A DNA stretch of 64,000 nucleotides from Asterochloris sp. CNOR1 (lineage: Eukaryota; Chlorophyta; Trebouxiophyceae; Trebouxiales; Trebouxiaceae): assembly GCA_963969365.1 (NCBI GenBank), contig OZ017747.1, positions 3,286,001 through 3,350,000 of the forward strand. The letters run 5' to 3'. The notes beneath the pieces are model-generated. The model did not search any database and was not told the origin of the DNA. It was given only the letters and a program-made list of their open reading frames with translations. Made by a program: the position numbers and the translations under genes. Shown here one piece after another: positions 29,696-41,360 of this stretch; position 1 is the stretch's first letter, and each line of letters begins with the position of its first letter.

Positions 29696-29991
29696 GCCAG
29701 CAGCCTTTGCAAATGGCTCTCATATTGGAAATCTTTTTGAATTGCAGAAGAGCTCGCTGCTCTGGGCATCTTAACAGAGCTAAGATGAAATGGGACTGCT
29801 AGATCTACATGAAGAGATGAATGTAAAATGCCTGGAGTGATTGAGCTTAACCTGGCTAGCTCTGGCAGCTGGCAGAGTGCTTGCAACAATTGCAGAGCAG
29901 CCCACACCCAGAGGTGGTTGTGCTGCGTCTCGAGAGCCAGAGAACGGAAGTTCACAGACTCAGCCACACTTCCATCAAGGGTGTTCGAGTC

Positions 29992-30480
29992 ATGAGCTCC
30001 TCTGGCACGTTGATGCGGGTCAGTGCTGCACGAGACTAAGCATGTGGGCCGTGCATGCATCCCTGCATGTGCTGTGCCTGCTGACAGAATCAGCATCTGG
30101 TGCCTCACTAGGTGGCTCTGCTCTGCTGCAGCTGTTGCCTCCCAATCTGCGCCCCAACCCTACAGACATTACGGCAGCAGTGAGATGGGCAGCTGTTGGC
30201 GGCTTTGGAGCAATGTTCTTTGTGCAGGTCTGTGGCTTCAGTTGTGTTTGTAACTGAGCTCTGCATGGCCCTGCTGCTTCCATGCTGCTATATCACACCA
30301 ATCACTCACTCTGCCTGGTTGCCTGCAGCCCTTCGACTGGTTGAAGGCACAGGTAAACGCAATGCATACCAAGCTTGGCACCAGCTTTTGCTTTGCAGAA
30401 GTGTTGGCTGACAGTGTTTGTGTTGCTTGCAGATGTTTGCACCTCCAGCAGAACAGGGTGAAGGCGAAACTAGCTCGTAG
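29992..30480 (+). CDS. cytochrome bc1 complex subunit 10-like (QCR10-type)
   Basis: Four small exons join in phase: 29992-30018, 30132-30227, 30329-30352 and 30433-30480. They predict a 64-residue protein: MSSSGTLMRLLPPNLRPNP, TDITAAVRWAAVGGFGAMFF, VQPFDWLKAQ, then MFAPPAEQGEGETSS. One transmembrane helix is followed by a conserved QPFDW(L/I)K motif, as in the plant mitochondrial complex III small subunit remembered from Arabidopsis. All eight splice borders are gt/ag and the third exon is only 24 bp. A mitochondrial inner-membrane location is expected. The gene starts about 300 bp from the tentative start of the divergent AAA ATPase. Family identity rests on the short helix plus motif, so some doubt remains. 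Confidence 0.65.
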
Positions 30481-30649
30481 CGCTGCTGGAATGCAGCCTC
30501 CCCTTGAGAGCTCATGCAGCAAGCAGCCAACTGCTGTCATGCATTCTCAGTTCCTGTTCTTGGTCTGACACCGTGCATTTCATGACGCGAGCATAAGTCT
30601 GAAGTCAAAGAGCATGCTTAAGTCCTCTGAGGGCAAGCGCTGAGTTGAG

Positions 30650-32749
30650 TCAGACCAATGTCAAAATTTCATGTCCATCTGGGGTGATGAGGATGGTGTG
30701 CTCATACTGTGCACTGAGTCTGCCGTCACTGGTTACCACTGTCCAGCCATCTTTCCACATTTTGCCCTTGATTTGTCCTTCATTCAACTGGGGCTCAATG
30801 GTGAAGGTCTGCCCCACCACCATTTTATCTCTGCTGTTGTTGCGGTTGTGCTGCACCATGGGCGCAGAGTGAAAGTGTTTTCCAACCCCATGCCCCACAA
30901 ACTCCTTGACACAGCCATAGCCATGCTTATCAGCAATAGCGTGAATGACCTGCAGGCAGCCATGCAGAAGCACTTCAGTGACCTGCAGGCAGCCATGCAG
31001 AAGCACTTCAGTGGTACGCTCGGCGTGAGAGAGCACCAGGTGGGTCGGCTTTGGGTTGACTTATCTAGCACTGACCAGAGCTGACAGTCCTCCCCAGCTT
31101 TGCTAGAGCAGGCAGCACACTGCTGTCACTCCAATGCAGATGGTGGCAGCGGCAGGCACACAGCCCACAGTAGCCCACCTTTCCAATTTCTGAGATGTGC
31201 ACTCCTGGACCACACACTTTGATGGCCTCCATCATAGCGTGCTCTGTTGTTTCACAGAGCTGCTTTGCCTTGTCAGTGACCTTGCCAGCATAGTACATGC
31301 GCGAGGTGTCACCATGATAGCCCTGCAGGGCGGAGGCAGCAGTGTATGTGCAGGTAGGCAGCAAGCCCAGATACACAAGGGTGTGGGGCAATCAACACTA
31401 CAGCTTGCTCGGTGATGGCCATTCCCCAGCCAGCTGTACGCCTTTGGCTCGGACCTGCTGGGTTTATCAGTCAGTTCTGGCTGCATCTCAGCTGTGCACT
31501 TCAGCCCCTGCCAAACAATATGTGCTGCTGCATCAGCAGACTTGGGAGCCACGAGGCTAAGGCAGCAGCGCCTCACCTTGTAATAGACTGTGACATCAAC
31601 ATTGACGATGTCACCATCCTGCAGGATGCGCGTGTCAGGGATGCCATGGCACATGCACTCATTCACCGAGGTGCACACACTTTTGGGGAAGTTGCCTGCA
31701 CACAGGAAGGGGCCTTCTTGCCTTACAGGACAGGCAGGGCTGGTGCCGAAGATGCATTGTAGCAGTCGAGCGCTAAAGGGCTGCAGACCAATGCAGTTGT
31801 GGGAGGCAGCTTGCAGTAGCCCTGGCACAGAAGGGCTGCAAGGCAGCCCATGTGCCACAGGTGGTCACGTGCATTGGGCAGCGGCACGGCACCCACCGTA
31901 TGTCAGCGGGGAGGGGTACGCATCATTCTGCACAATCATCTTGTGGACCAGCTTGTCAATGGCGTCTGTGCTCACACCGGGCTGCAGCGCACAACACAAG
32001 AGCTCAGGAGCAACTAGCTGCGGTGAGCAAATGCAGGAGCCTCTGCTGCAGCTATGGCTGCAGGTGCCATGCGCTAACAAGTTCAGATCAGAAGAAGCAG
32101 GGCGCAACACAAAGGGCGCAGTCAAGCTCACCTTCACCAGCGTGCCAGCATACTCCAAGACCTGAGCTGCCAGTTTGCACGAAGCTCGCATCTTTTCAAG
32201 TTCCTGAAGCACATGGGAGTGGCGTGGGCACACATAGCCTTGCTCATCAGCAACAGATAGCAGCCGTCATGGTTCGCAACTTTAAAGCAGCTGCCCCACC
32301 GCAGCAGACAGCAGCTGCACTCATGCTTTGCAAAAAGCTGGCCATAGGGTGTGATCAGTACAGGCTGCTTTCATGCTGATCTTGTCTGTTCAGGGGCATG
32401 GGAGCTGCCTCAGCCCGCTCAGCAGCAGTTACTTGAGACCAGCCCACCTCGCCCTCATGCCTCTGGATCTCTTCAAACCAGGGGTTCTCACGGGTGGCCA
32501 CATATGGCGGCCGCGGAATATGCTCAGGCACCTGAAGCTCAGGGCTCACCCTGCCTTTCACTAGCGGTGGCCGCCCGTTTCTGCTGCAGGTGGTCAGGCT
32601 AGGGACTCAGTTGCAATGCACTTGGCATGGCTGCCTGGGCCTCAGAGCGTGGTGGAAGCTCACGTCTCCTTCTTTGTGTTTAGAGACATCAGCTCCGCCA
32701 GTCCCCTGTTGCCTTTGCCTGCCAGGCAGGCAAAGTGGGCACGTCCCAT
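30650..32749 (-). CDS. methionine aminopeptidase, type I (MAP1)
   Basis: Removes initiator methionine from nascent proteins. Exons in order: [20 protein letters not shown] (start ATG 32749) joins in phase to [20 protein letters not shown]; later [59 protein letters not shown] and [15 protein letters not shown]. The last coding part is [31 protein letters not shown] and [11 protein letters not shown] with the stop at 30650. The five metal ligands are all visible: Asp in NVDVTVYYK, Asp in HGDTS, His in GHGVG, Glu in TIEP and Glu in YEHT. The [15 protein letters not shown] lead is like plant MAP1 forms of the cytosol or organelles; targeting is unclear because the N-terminus may be incomplete. 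A 33-bp tandem copy of an exon acceptor lies at 30947-31012. Confidence 0.9.
30947..31012 (-). repeat. 33-bp tandem duplication of a MAP1 exon acceptor
   Basis: The unit gacctgcaggcagccatgca followed by gaagcacttcagt occurs twice, at 30947-30979 and 30980-31012. On the sense (minus) strand this gives two ctgcag/gtca acceptors 33 bp apart. The downstream one starts the exon coding [12 protein letters not shown]. Confidence 0.9.
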
Positions 32750-33950
32750 GCGGCATGGCAGTCTTTTGCACACATGCTGCTGCCAAGAAGTGCACCCAAG
32801 CCAGGAGGTATTACTCAGATTGTGGCCAGCCCCCGCCAGCTGTGTCAGCATGCTGCCAAGGCAGTGAGCACGTGGTAGCACTGCCCAGATGATTGCCAGT
32901 ACAATATGGCTTCCAACAATGCTGTCAACGGTGAAATGCTGGCATCATCAAATCGCAGGGCAAGAATGACTAGCGGTAAGCACACTAGGTTGCATGTCTA
33001 TCTGACAGCTGATGCAAGCCAGTGGCAGGAACACCCCGTGAATGAAGCAGAAACCCACTGCGTGAATAACATGGACAGCAGTCGAAGTTCACTGCGTTTG
33101 CAGAACCGGTGCACAGTGATAAACTCTTGGTAAGTGGGCTTCACGTGGCAAATCTATAGCCGAAGGGGACTACCCCCCTGAGAATGCTGCTGAGGCGGTG
33201 CATCAGATGCTTCAGGTAACATGTACAACGTTGCTTCTCCCTTGGCTCTTGAGACCTCAGGCAATAGACTGTCGCAGCTGCCACTGATGCTCCAAACGGC
33301 ACATGATGGCGATGTGAAAGTGCAGCTCAAGCGCCTAAGCTCTGCTGAAAGCATATAAAGCAGAAGCTCCCTGTCTCTGAACCGCCCCCTGAACAGTCCA
33401 GACTGCTGCAGCTGAGGAGGCAGGAGCCCAGCTTCAGGACAGCGCGGTCAGTCAGGAGATGGCACTCACCTGCACTGGCTGGGGATTTGCCCTGAACTGA
33501 TAGGTGCTTGTCGTCCCTATGCTGTCTAGCACTGTCATGAAGCAGGTAGCCACATGCAGAGAAATTGCTATAGTCAGACTTTTTGCAAGGTTTCCTATGC
33601 AATGTCTGGCTCTGGTCACCTGGCAGCCTCGTTACAACAATGTAAACAACAGAACTCAGTGCAAAGACCATGCGGCAGGTGTTTGTGCCACACATGGGCT
33701 GTCTACTGCAGCATGTGCTCAGACCTTTGGGGATGACCTGCTGCTGCCAGCAGCAGTGTCACGGTGTTTCTCATGATGGCACTGCCCATTGCGTCTGCTG
33801 GAGTGCAATGGGAGCTGACAGCAATTCCACCTACTGTGATGGCCAAGCAGCTGCTGAGGCAAAACTTCAGATGCATTCATGTGCGGTCCGGTTTCAACAT
33901 GCACAGCAGTTCGCGTATCACCCTGCAGTGCACTTCCATTGGGTTGGTAG
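32750..33950. other. intergenic, no gene seen
   Basis: About 1.2 kb between the MAP1 start and the right histone arm. Some minus-strand frames (for example at about 33154-33354) could be 5' exons or a transit peptide of MAP1, but no splice chain in phase was found. No repeat or RNA gene was recognised. Confidence 0.4.
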
Positions 33951-34018
33951 TGGTGTTGACATAACACCATTTTTGTTGGTTTTGCTGAGAGTGGAGGAGC
34001 AGAGTCTCTATTCTGCCT
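33951..34018 (-). pseudogene. relic of a third H2A 3' end
   Basis: Next to the right arm lies a diverged copy of the H2A 3' region: a weakened hairpin (GGTGTTG-ACA-TAACACC at 33952-33968), the string ccatttttgttggttttgct, gagagtggag and then the last few H2A codons before the stop. The genuine version is at about 34370-34440. Only about 70 bp remain, so it is a fragment, not a gene. Confidence 0.8.
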
Positions 34019-34373
34019 CCTATGAAGGCACTGAGCTCTGCAATGACACAGCTTGGCTCTGCAATCAGGACTCGCCAGTGCTGGCTTGAGTCACTCACAA
34101 CATGCTTGGCTGCAAGCACCTGTGGTGCACAATTGTCACCGAAGCAAAGCTGCCTTTGAACTGCTGCTCATGTGTTAGGCATGCCAACAGTGTTGACCAC
34201 AGTGTCAGACCTGGTCCTTTACAAGCCTTTTACACAAGCAGCCTGCCACATGAAAGAGGCTGTGATAGAAACCCTGGATGATATTGACCAGCTCTTACAC
34301 AGAGGGTGCATGAACTCACGGTGCTCGGTGCACACTCCTCCACACAGGGTCAGAGCTTCCATGGGTTGGTGGT

Positions 34374-34390
34374 GGTGTTGACACAACACC
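34374..34390 (-). terminator. histone 3' stem-loop, H2A right copy
   Basis: Mirror of the left H2A hairpin, GGTGTTG-TGT-CAACACC in the sense direction. Confidence 0.85.
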
Positions 34391-34421
34391 ATTTTTGTTA
34401 GTTTTGCTGAGAGTGGAGTTT

Positions 34422-34987
34422 CTACTCTGCCTCCTCAGCAGCGTCCTTCTTGCCACTCTTCTTGGGCAGCAGGACGCCGTGGATGTTGGGCAGCACACCG
34501 CCGGAGGCGATGGTGACGCCGCCCAGCAGCTTGCTCAGCTCCTCATCGTTACGCACAGCCAGTTGGATATGGCGGGGCACGATGCGGGTCTTCTTGTTGT
34601 CGCGGGCAGCGTTGCCTGCCAGCTCCAGCACCTCAGCTGCCAGATACTCCAGCACAGCGGCCTGCAGGGTGGCAGGGGGGCACTCAATCATATGTCTGCC
34701 AGCTGGTCCACCAGTACAAGGTCAGGGCAGAGAAGCGCATGCTGGCCACAACACTGCAACATGCTGATGATCATACAGGCTGGGAAACTCCAGTCATGCA
34801 ATGCAGCCCACCCCAACCGAACACCCAAACTCACCAGGTACACTGGGGCTCCAGCGCCAATCCTGGTGGCGTACTTGCCCTTCTTCAAGTAGCGGGCAAT
34901 GCGGCCCACAGGGAACTGCAGGCCAGCCTTGGTGGACCGGCTGACAGCCTTCTTGCCAGCGGTCTTGCCTCTGCCCTTGCCAGACAT
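34422..34987 (-). CDS. histone H2A (right copy)
   Basis: Exon 1 is 34835-34987 and exon 2 is 34422-34661. The protein is the same 130 residues as the left copy, from [13 protein letters not shown] to KKDAAEEAE, with the same intron. Beyond its 3' end, at 33951-34018, lies a degraded extra copy of the H2A 3' region that the left arm does not have. Confidence 0.98.
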
Positions 34988-35223
34988 GTTTCTAGAGTGT
35001 GAAGGGTGCTAAGAGAGAAGAGAGATGCTGTGTCTTTGCAGAGAATTGTGGAGTTCTGTCAGCGCTGGCTGGATGGATCCGCTAGGGTATGCACCTGACC
35101 CTACAGGCTAGGGTCAGGCTCCTAACCTGGTAGGTGCTGTGTCTCTCAGCCTCACCGCTCCACACAACGCTGTCTGCCACTCACTCGGCCTCCAGAAACT
35201 CAGTTCACCTCCGGATAGCAGTC
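34988..35223. promoter_or_regulatory. H2A-H2B bidirectional promoter (right)
   Basis: Mirror of 21779-22014, including the 10-bp inverted repeat at 35094-35118 and the ACTCCACAA element upstream of H2A. Confidence 0.6.
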
Positions 35224-35716
35224 ATGGCTCCCAAGTCCGGTGAGAAGAAGCCCGCCAAGAAGGTGGTCAAGAAGACCGGAGCCAGTGCTGGCGACAAGAA
35301 GAAGAAGGTCTCCAGGAAGGCAGTGGAGAGCTACAAGATCTACATCTACAAGGTGGGGTTCTGTGCCATGCAGCAGCATGTGGTGTGCTGTGCTCTGTTG
35401 TGGCAGCTGAATATGCTCATGTCTTTTACAAGCCAAGCAGAATTGCTGACCCGTTGCCATCACCATGCAGGTGCTCAAGCAGGTCCACCCTGACACTGGC
35501 ATCAGCTCCAAGGCCATGAGCATCCTCAACAGCTTCATCGCTGATATCTTTGACAAGATCGCCACAGAGACAGCCACCCTGGCCAGGTACAACAAGAAGC
35601 CCACAGTGACCAGCCGCGAGATCCAGACAGCAGTCAGGCTCATCCTGCCTGGGGAGCTGGCCAAGCACGCTGTTTCTGAGGGCACCAAGGCTGTCACCAA
35701 GTTCACCTCTGCCTAA
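35224..35716 (+). CDS. histone H2B (right copy)
   Basis: Exons 35224-35352 and 35471-35716 encode the same 124-residue H2B as the left arm, from [13 protein letters not shown] to AVTKFTSA. The intron is also identical as far as compared. Confidence 0.98.
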
Positions 35717-35752
35717 GCGCAGCTGGGGGATACTCAGAAACCCACAAAAAAT

Positions 35753-35769
35753 GGTGTTGTTTCAACACC
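35753..35769 (+). terminator. histone 3' stem-loop, H2B right copy
   Basis: GGTGTTG-TTT-CAACACC, 36 bases after the stop, preceded by cacaaaaaat. Confidence 0.85.
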
Positions 35770-36682
35770 ACCCCTCCCCATCTGGAATGCTACTGATTGC
35801 TCTGTGCATGCCGGTGTGCAGGCATCAACCTAAACCTTGTGTCAGCTTGCTCTGCCTGAGCAGCTTGTAAGTCAAGACATGTAGCGCTCGTCTGTTTGCT
35901 GGACAGCTCTTGCCTAGCAGCTCTGACAGTCTGCTGTGGTAAACTAATCCATTGGTAGCTGACCCTGTCCCAGCTGCAGTCGGTAGAAGCCCTGCTTGCA
36001 CCTGCTGACCTGTCTGTTGCCAGGCTTCTGTTCAATCTGCTGGCCATCTGCCTGCAGCCAGCTCACCACCAGGGCTGTCTGACAGGTGCCAAGTCACACG
36101 GCCTGGTCAGGAGCACTCTGCCGCAGGAAAGCAGCCGCAGGAAAGCAGCATGAACACCGCAGCCTTGTGGGTAGCCCCCGAAAAGCTGCCCTGCCAGCCC
36201 CACGCCTGCCGCAGTGCTCAGCTGCACTGTGCCTTGTTTGGCATCGTGGCAGTTCTCTGGTCTGTGGTGTACCCTTGTTTGGTTGGCAGCTTTTGTAGTG
36301 CTGCTGAGCCTGACACAGCAGCTCTCAATGTCCTGAAGCAATGAGTGCATGGCCCGCATCAAAGATGCAGCTGGCAACCTTTCCAGCAGATCAGGGATGC
36401 TGTGGCCCTCTTAGTACTGGCCCTGCTGCACAAGTTTTGGTCTGTCCTTGCTCCACACAAGAAGTGTGCCTGCCCATCACACAACACTTCTGCAGTTGAT
36501 GCTTCTCGTGTGCATGTACCGCACAAGCACTGGGCACAAGCACTGGGCTATATGTGTGAATGTACTGTGATGATTGTAGTCCAGCAGGGCCTGCTTTGCT
36601 GAGCACACACACATCTGTACAACATCCTGTGCAGTCATAAGTGATGCCACAAGACATTCATTGCATTCCGTGACAAGGTGGT

Positions 36683-36699
36683 GGTGTTGAAACAACACC
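36683..36699 (-). terminator. histone 3' stem-loop, H3 right copy
   Basis: Mirror of the left H3 hairpin (7-bp stem, TTT loop in the sense direction). Confidence 0.85.
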
Positions 36700-36726
36700 C
36701 TTTTTTGTGGAGTAGATTTGAAGTGC

Positions 36727-37935
<1,209 letters not shown>

Positions 37936-37961
37936 GCACTCATCAACAAATCACAAAAAAT

Positions 37962-37978
37962 GGTGTTGTCTCAACACC
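37962..37978 (+). terminator. histone 3' stem-loop, H4 right copy
   Basis: GGTGTTG-TCT-CAACACC, 27 bases after the H4 stop and near the outer end of the right arm. Confidence 0.85.
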
Positions 37979-38021
37979 ACCATACTGGAAGGCACCTGCA
38001 ATCACGGCCTTGTTTTGCCTA

Positions 38022-39330
38022 CAATAGACATGTCAGGGAAGTTGCCACGCCTACTGTCGCACCCCTGACTCGCTGGAAGCCTCTGTGTCATGCAGACCAT
38101 CTTGTCCTACCAGCATTCATGCTGTTTGGCCCACATAAAGACTTCTGGTGGTGTTCCAAAAGCACCGTTCTGCTCCAAGCACTGCCAGGAGTCCTTCTCA
38201 ACATGCCCAGCTCCTGCCAGCAGGCTTGGCGCTGGGACCATGCCTGCCCTAGCTGCCAGGGTGCAGACTAATGTGCTGCAAAAGGCGGCCTTGCTAGAGC
38301 AGCCACTGCTGGAGTGCCATAGGGCCTCCTGAAGCTGCTGTTACCTATATGCATCGAAGCAAGCTGGCATCAGCCCATGTAAGCACCCATTCGAATGCAA
38401 GAATTCCTTTGTTGCTGAAGGGCATGCCCCTGTGTGTGTCTCAGGGGCGGCCTGCAGGTGCAACCCCTTGGCCGCATACCCCTTGGGTGCCATGTGGCCT
38501 GCTTCAGCTGCCTGCAGGCAGGGGGAGCCCTGTGCCCAGCTAATTGGCAAGCCCTCTGCAGCGCTAGGTGAACCCTTTTCCAAGGGCCTCTCAGAGGAGC
38601 CAAAGACAACCCCAGGGAAACAGAGTTCTTCTTAAGCAGGTTGTAGGCAGGCCTGGTTGCTAGGCAGATTGTTGAGTGCAACAAGCCTGCAGCAAAACAA
38701 AAGCGTGTCAAATGCCCGGGCTTTGAGAGCAATGGCCCATCTCCCATGAGCAATGGCCTTCCCAGTGAGGAGGGAACTCACAACTCACAATCACTCAGAA
38801 AACAAGATACTTAAGCCTACTAAGCTGCACAGCAAACCGCCCGTCTTCCAAACTCAGCCAGGGCAATCAATGGTGCGTGGTGCGTTTCATGCCCAGCAGG
38901 CCACGCAAGGTTTGGTGGTACCTCTTCCAGCACTTTGGTGACCAACAGGTCAGCTGGAAGCTGGTCAAGAGCCTGACTCAGAGCTGTGACAGATCCATTA
39001 CAGCCTTCGACAAGGGGCGTCAAAGCTTTGACCAATAAGGTCACGACTGAAATGAAGAGGTAAGTGGTAGACCTCAGCAGGCCGGGAGCTCGCCCCGACC
39101 GCCAGCCGCGATGCTGACCCCTCCTGGCAGCACAAGGTGAACATGACTCAACGTCCTGCGATCATCCTTTCTGCAAGAACGCGTCCTGCAAATTGATGAG
39201 ATTTGCTGAGCAGTGGGCGCTGCAGCATTCTGCCTGCATTGCCAGCAAGTGACGACAGTTGGGGCATTCCTCCACTGTGGTATTATCCATGTAGCTGGTT
39301 TGTTGGTGTCGCTGGCATTCCTGCACATGC
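38022..39330. other. intergenic, no gene seen
   Basis: From the end of the right arm to the alpha/beta-hydrolase no exon could be supported. It holds a 14-bp palindrome GTCAAAGCTTTGAC at 39019-39032. Upstream untranslated exons of the hydrolase may lie here. Confidence 0.4.
39019..39032. promoter_or_regulatory. W-box-like palindrome upstream of hydrolase gene
   Basis: GTCAAAGCTTTGAC is self-complementary and consists of two inverted TTGAC cores. A longer version is at 41247-41262 before the DnaJ gene. TTGAC(C/T) is the WRKY W-box; WRKY control is inference only. Confidence 0.35.
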
Positions 39331-41190
39331 ATGAACAGCAAGCTAGCAGAGTGCGCAGGAGTCAAGTTCAGCATTGCTTTTGTACACCGGCGTCCCCCCT
39401 CTGGCTCACTGTCTGTGTTCTGCTGCAGTAAGCAAGCCTGGACTTTCTGCATTTTCCACCTTATCCTGTTGTTGGTGGGCTCAGTCCAGGCCGCGCCAGC
39501 TCCAGCACCAGCACCAGCCCCTGAAACAGGTAAGCAGAAGTGGGGCTTGAGCTGTTGCGCACCTGCTTCAGCTGACACTGATCTGAGATTGTCCCTGATG
39601 TGGCAATTTCAGTCCAGCAGCTCTATGCCAACTTTACCCTGGGCCCACAATACTACTCTACCTGGACAGCAGCTTCCTTGGCCGTCAGCGTTCGGTTCAA
39701 GTCAGCACTGTGGACTTCAGCTACTTTCAGTTTGGCCCCCTCAATGTGTCTAATGCAGAGGCAGGTGAGGATGACAGATAGCTTCTTTGGTGGCTTCTTC
39801 ATTGGCTTCTTCATTACTATAAAGATGCTCGCAGTCAGCTTCTTTAAAAGTAGCTGCACTTGTGCTGATGTCCAGCCGCCGCCTTGCCTGCATTCCTGCC
39901 ACTGAAGCTTTGGTGAATGCGCAGAAGCAGCCTTCCTTTCTGAAAGGACTGTGCGACTGCAGGCAATCCAATCATTCTGATCAATGGCGTCAGCGAAACC
40001 AAATCAGCCTGGAGCCCGTGCTTCCTGCGACCCTTAGCAGCAGGTGAGGTTGATCCTCTGGAGCTCTTAATCCTACATCTCGAGCTGATCATGCAGGCAT
40101 TGCAGTTCTGGCAGGTCCCAAGCACATGTGTGCCCTGCAGGCCGCCAGGTGACCATTCATTCAATGTCTCTGCTCATCAAAGCATCATTTGATGTGAGCT
40201 CCTGCAGCAGATCCACTGTGCTGCAGGGGCATTGGCTTGAGCACAGACACTTATACAGGAAACTACACCCTCGACAACTATGCCAGATCAACTGTGGAGC
40301 TCATTGCAGCTCTCAATTTGGGTATTCCAGATGTCCTGGTAACGTCACTTGGCAGCCTCATCGCGCAGGCGATCGCTGTCAACTACCCCTCCGATGTGGC
40401 GCACATCGTCTTTGGGGACACAGCTTTGACAGGAATAGGCTTGCTTGCGGTGCCTGACCCCGTCTCCACCGGCAACGTCTTTGTCGCAGCCTCAGGCACG
40501 CAAGCAGCAATCCCAGGAATTCGCACATATCCAACATATCTTCCTGCCGGCCTGGCTGGCCTCTGCAGAAATCAAAACCTGACCTCATGTTGTACAACCC
40601 AGTGAACACAGCAACCTCTGCCCAGCTCGCACAGCAGGCAACAGTCCAGTATGACATCGCTGGCCCTGGCGGCAACGAGGTGAGCATCACTCATTGTGCT
40701 CATTGAAGGCCTGCGCATGTGCCTGCACCATGCCATGCCAGCCTCAGGAAACGATGTGATATTGTTCGTTGAGAGGTGTCCAATGGCTGTACCTACTGGT
40801 TGCAGATGTTTGTGTCATGCCAAGGCTGTTCCACCCCTGTTGTAGGTGTACAATGGGATAAAAAACATCACCAACCCTGTGTTGATCATTGCTGGAGATG
40901 AAGACATGGTTTTGTCAGTGCAGTATGACATTAAGGCAGCTAGCATAATACCCAGCTGCTCTTTGATTCAGTGGCCAGATGCAGGCCATGCCTCTTTGGA
41001 GCAGCGCAGCTATCGTGAGTGCTTGGTTGGATGACACTGCTTGATTCGAGGGGTGCTAGCAAACATTCAGCTTGGTCTGAGACTTACAACATGAACTTCC
41101 CTGTTTCTAGCTACTGCTGCAAACCAACTCCTCAAACCACACCATTTGAATAGCCATAGCCTCAAGTCAAAGCCTTGCATTTGCGTGTGA
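39331..41190 (+). CDS. secreted alpha/beta-hydrolase fold protein
   Basis: The first exon (to 39530) ends in a signal peptide, WTFCIFHLILLLVGSVQA, then a Pro-Ala repeat (APAPAPAPAPETG). Later exons give VSTVDFSYFQFGPLNVSNAE joined in phase to GNPIILINGVSETKSAWSP (about 39960-40010), which carries the oxyanion-side HG-like strand. Next come GIGLSTDTYTGNYTLDNYAR and the nucleophile elbow VLVTSLGSLIAQAIAVNYP. PVLIIAGDEDMVLSVQYDI holds the acid and PDAGHASLEQ the catalytic His. Ser, Asp and His are all in place, but the elbow lacks the first Gly of GxSxG. The substrate is unknown. The junction between exon 1 and the next coding stretch does not keep phase in my reading, so a start or an exon is misassigned there. 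The end at 41190 assumes a last intron at 41013-41110. Confidence 0.65.
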
Positions 41191-41246
41191 CAAGAAGCAT
41201 CATGCCAGGCATGCCTGGTCATGAGGCAACGACAGCCTTCGCAGGT

Positions 41247-41262
41247 GGTCAAAGCTTTGACC
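41247..41262. promoter_or_regulatory. 16-bp W-box palindrome upstream of DnaJ gene
   Basis: GGTCAAAGCTTTGACC is a perfect palindrome with two inverted TTGACC boxes, 99 bp before the DnaJ start codon. Related strings lie at 39019 and, imperfect, at about 631. Confidence 0.4.
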
Positions 41263-41360
41263 AGTTCAGTTGCCCCATGCAGCAGGCGTTTTGGCAGCCC
41301 TTGAAAGCTTATGCCAGGGTCTGAGCCGTTGCTGAACCAAGAGGAGCTTGTCCACAACGC

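Noticed and set aside
29980-30010. gtgttcgagtc string like a tRNA T-arm
   Set aside because: No matching acceptor stem, D-arm or anticodon arm at the right spacing; it lies at the QCR10-like start codon.
38999-41262. Hydrolase gene as cargo of a transposon bounded by the GTCAAAGCTTTGAC palindromes
   Set aside because: No terminal inverted repeats beyond the palindromes, no target-site duplication and no transposase frame were seen; regulatory sites are the simpler reading.
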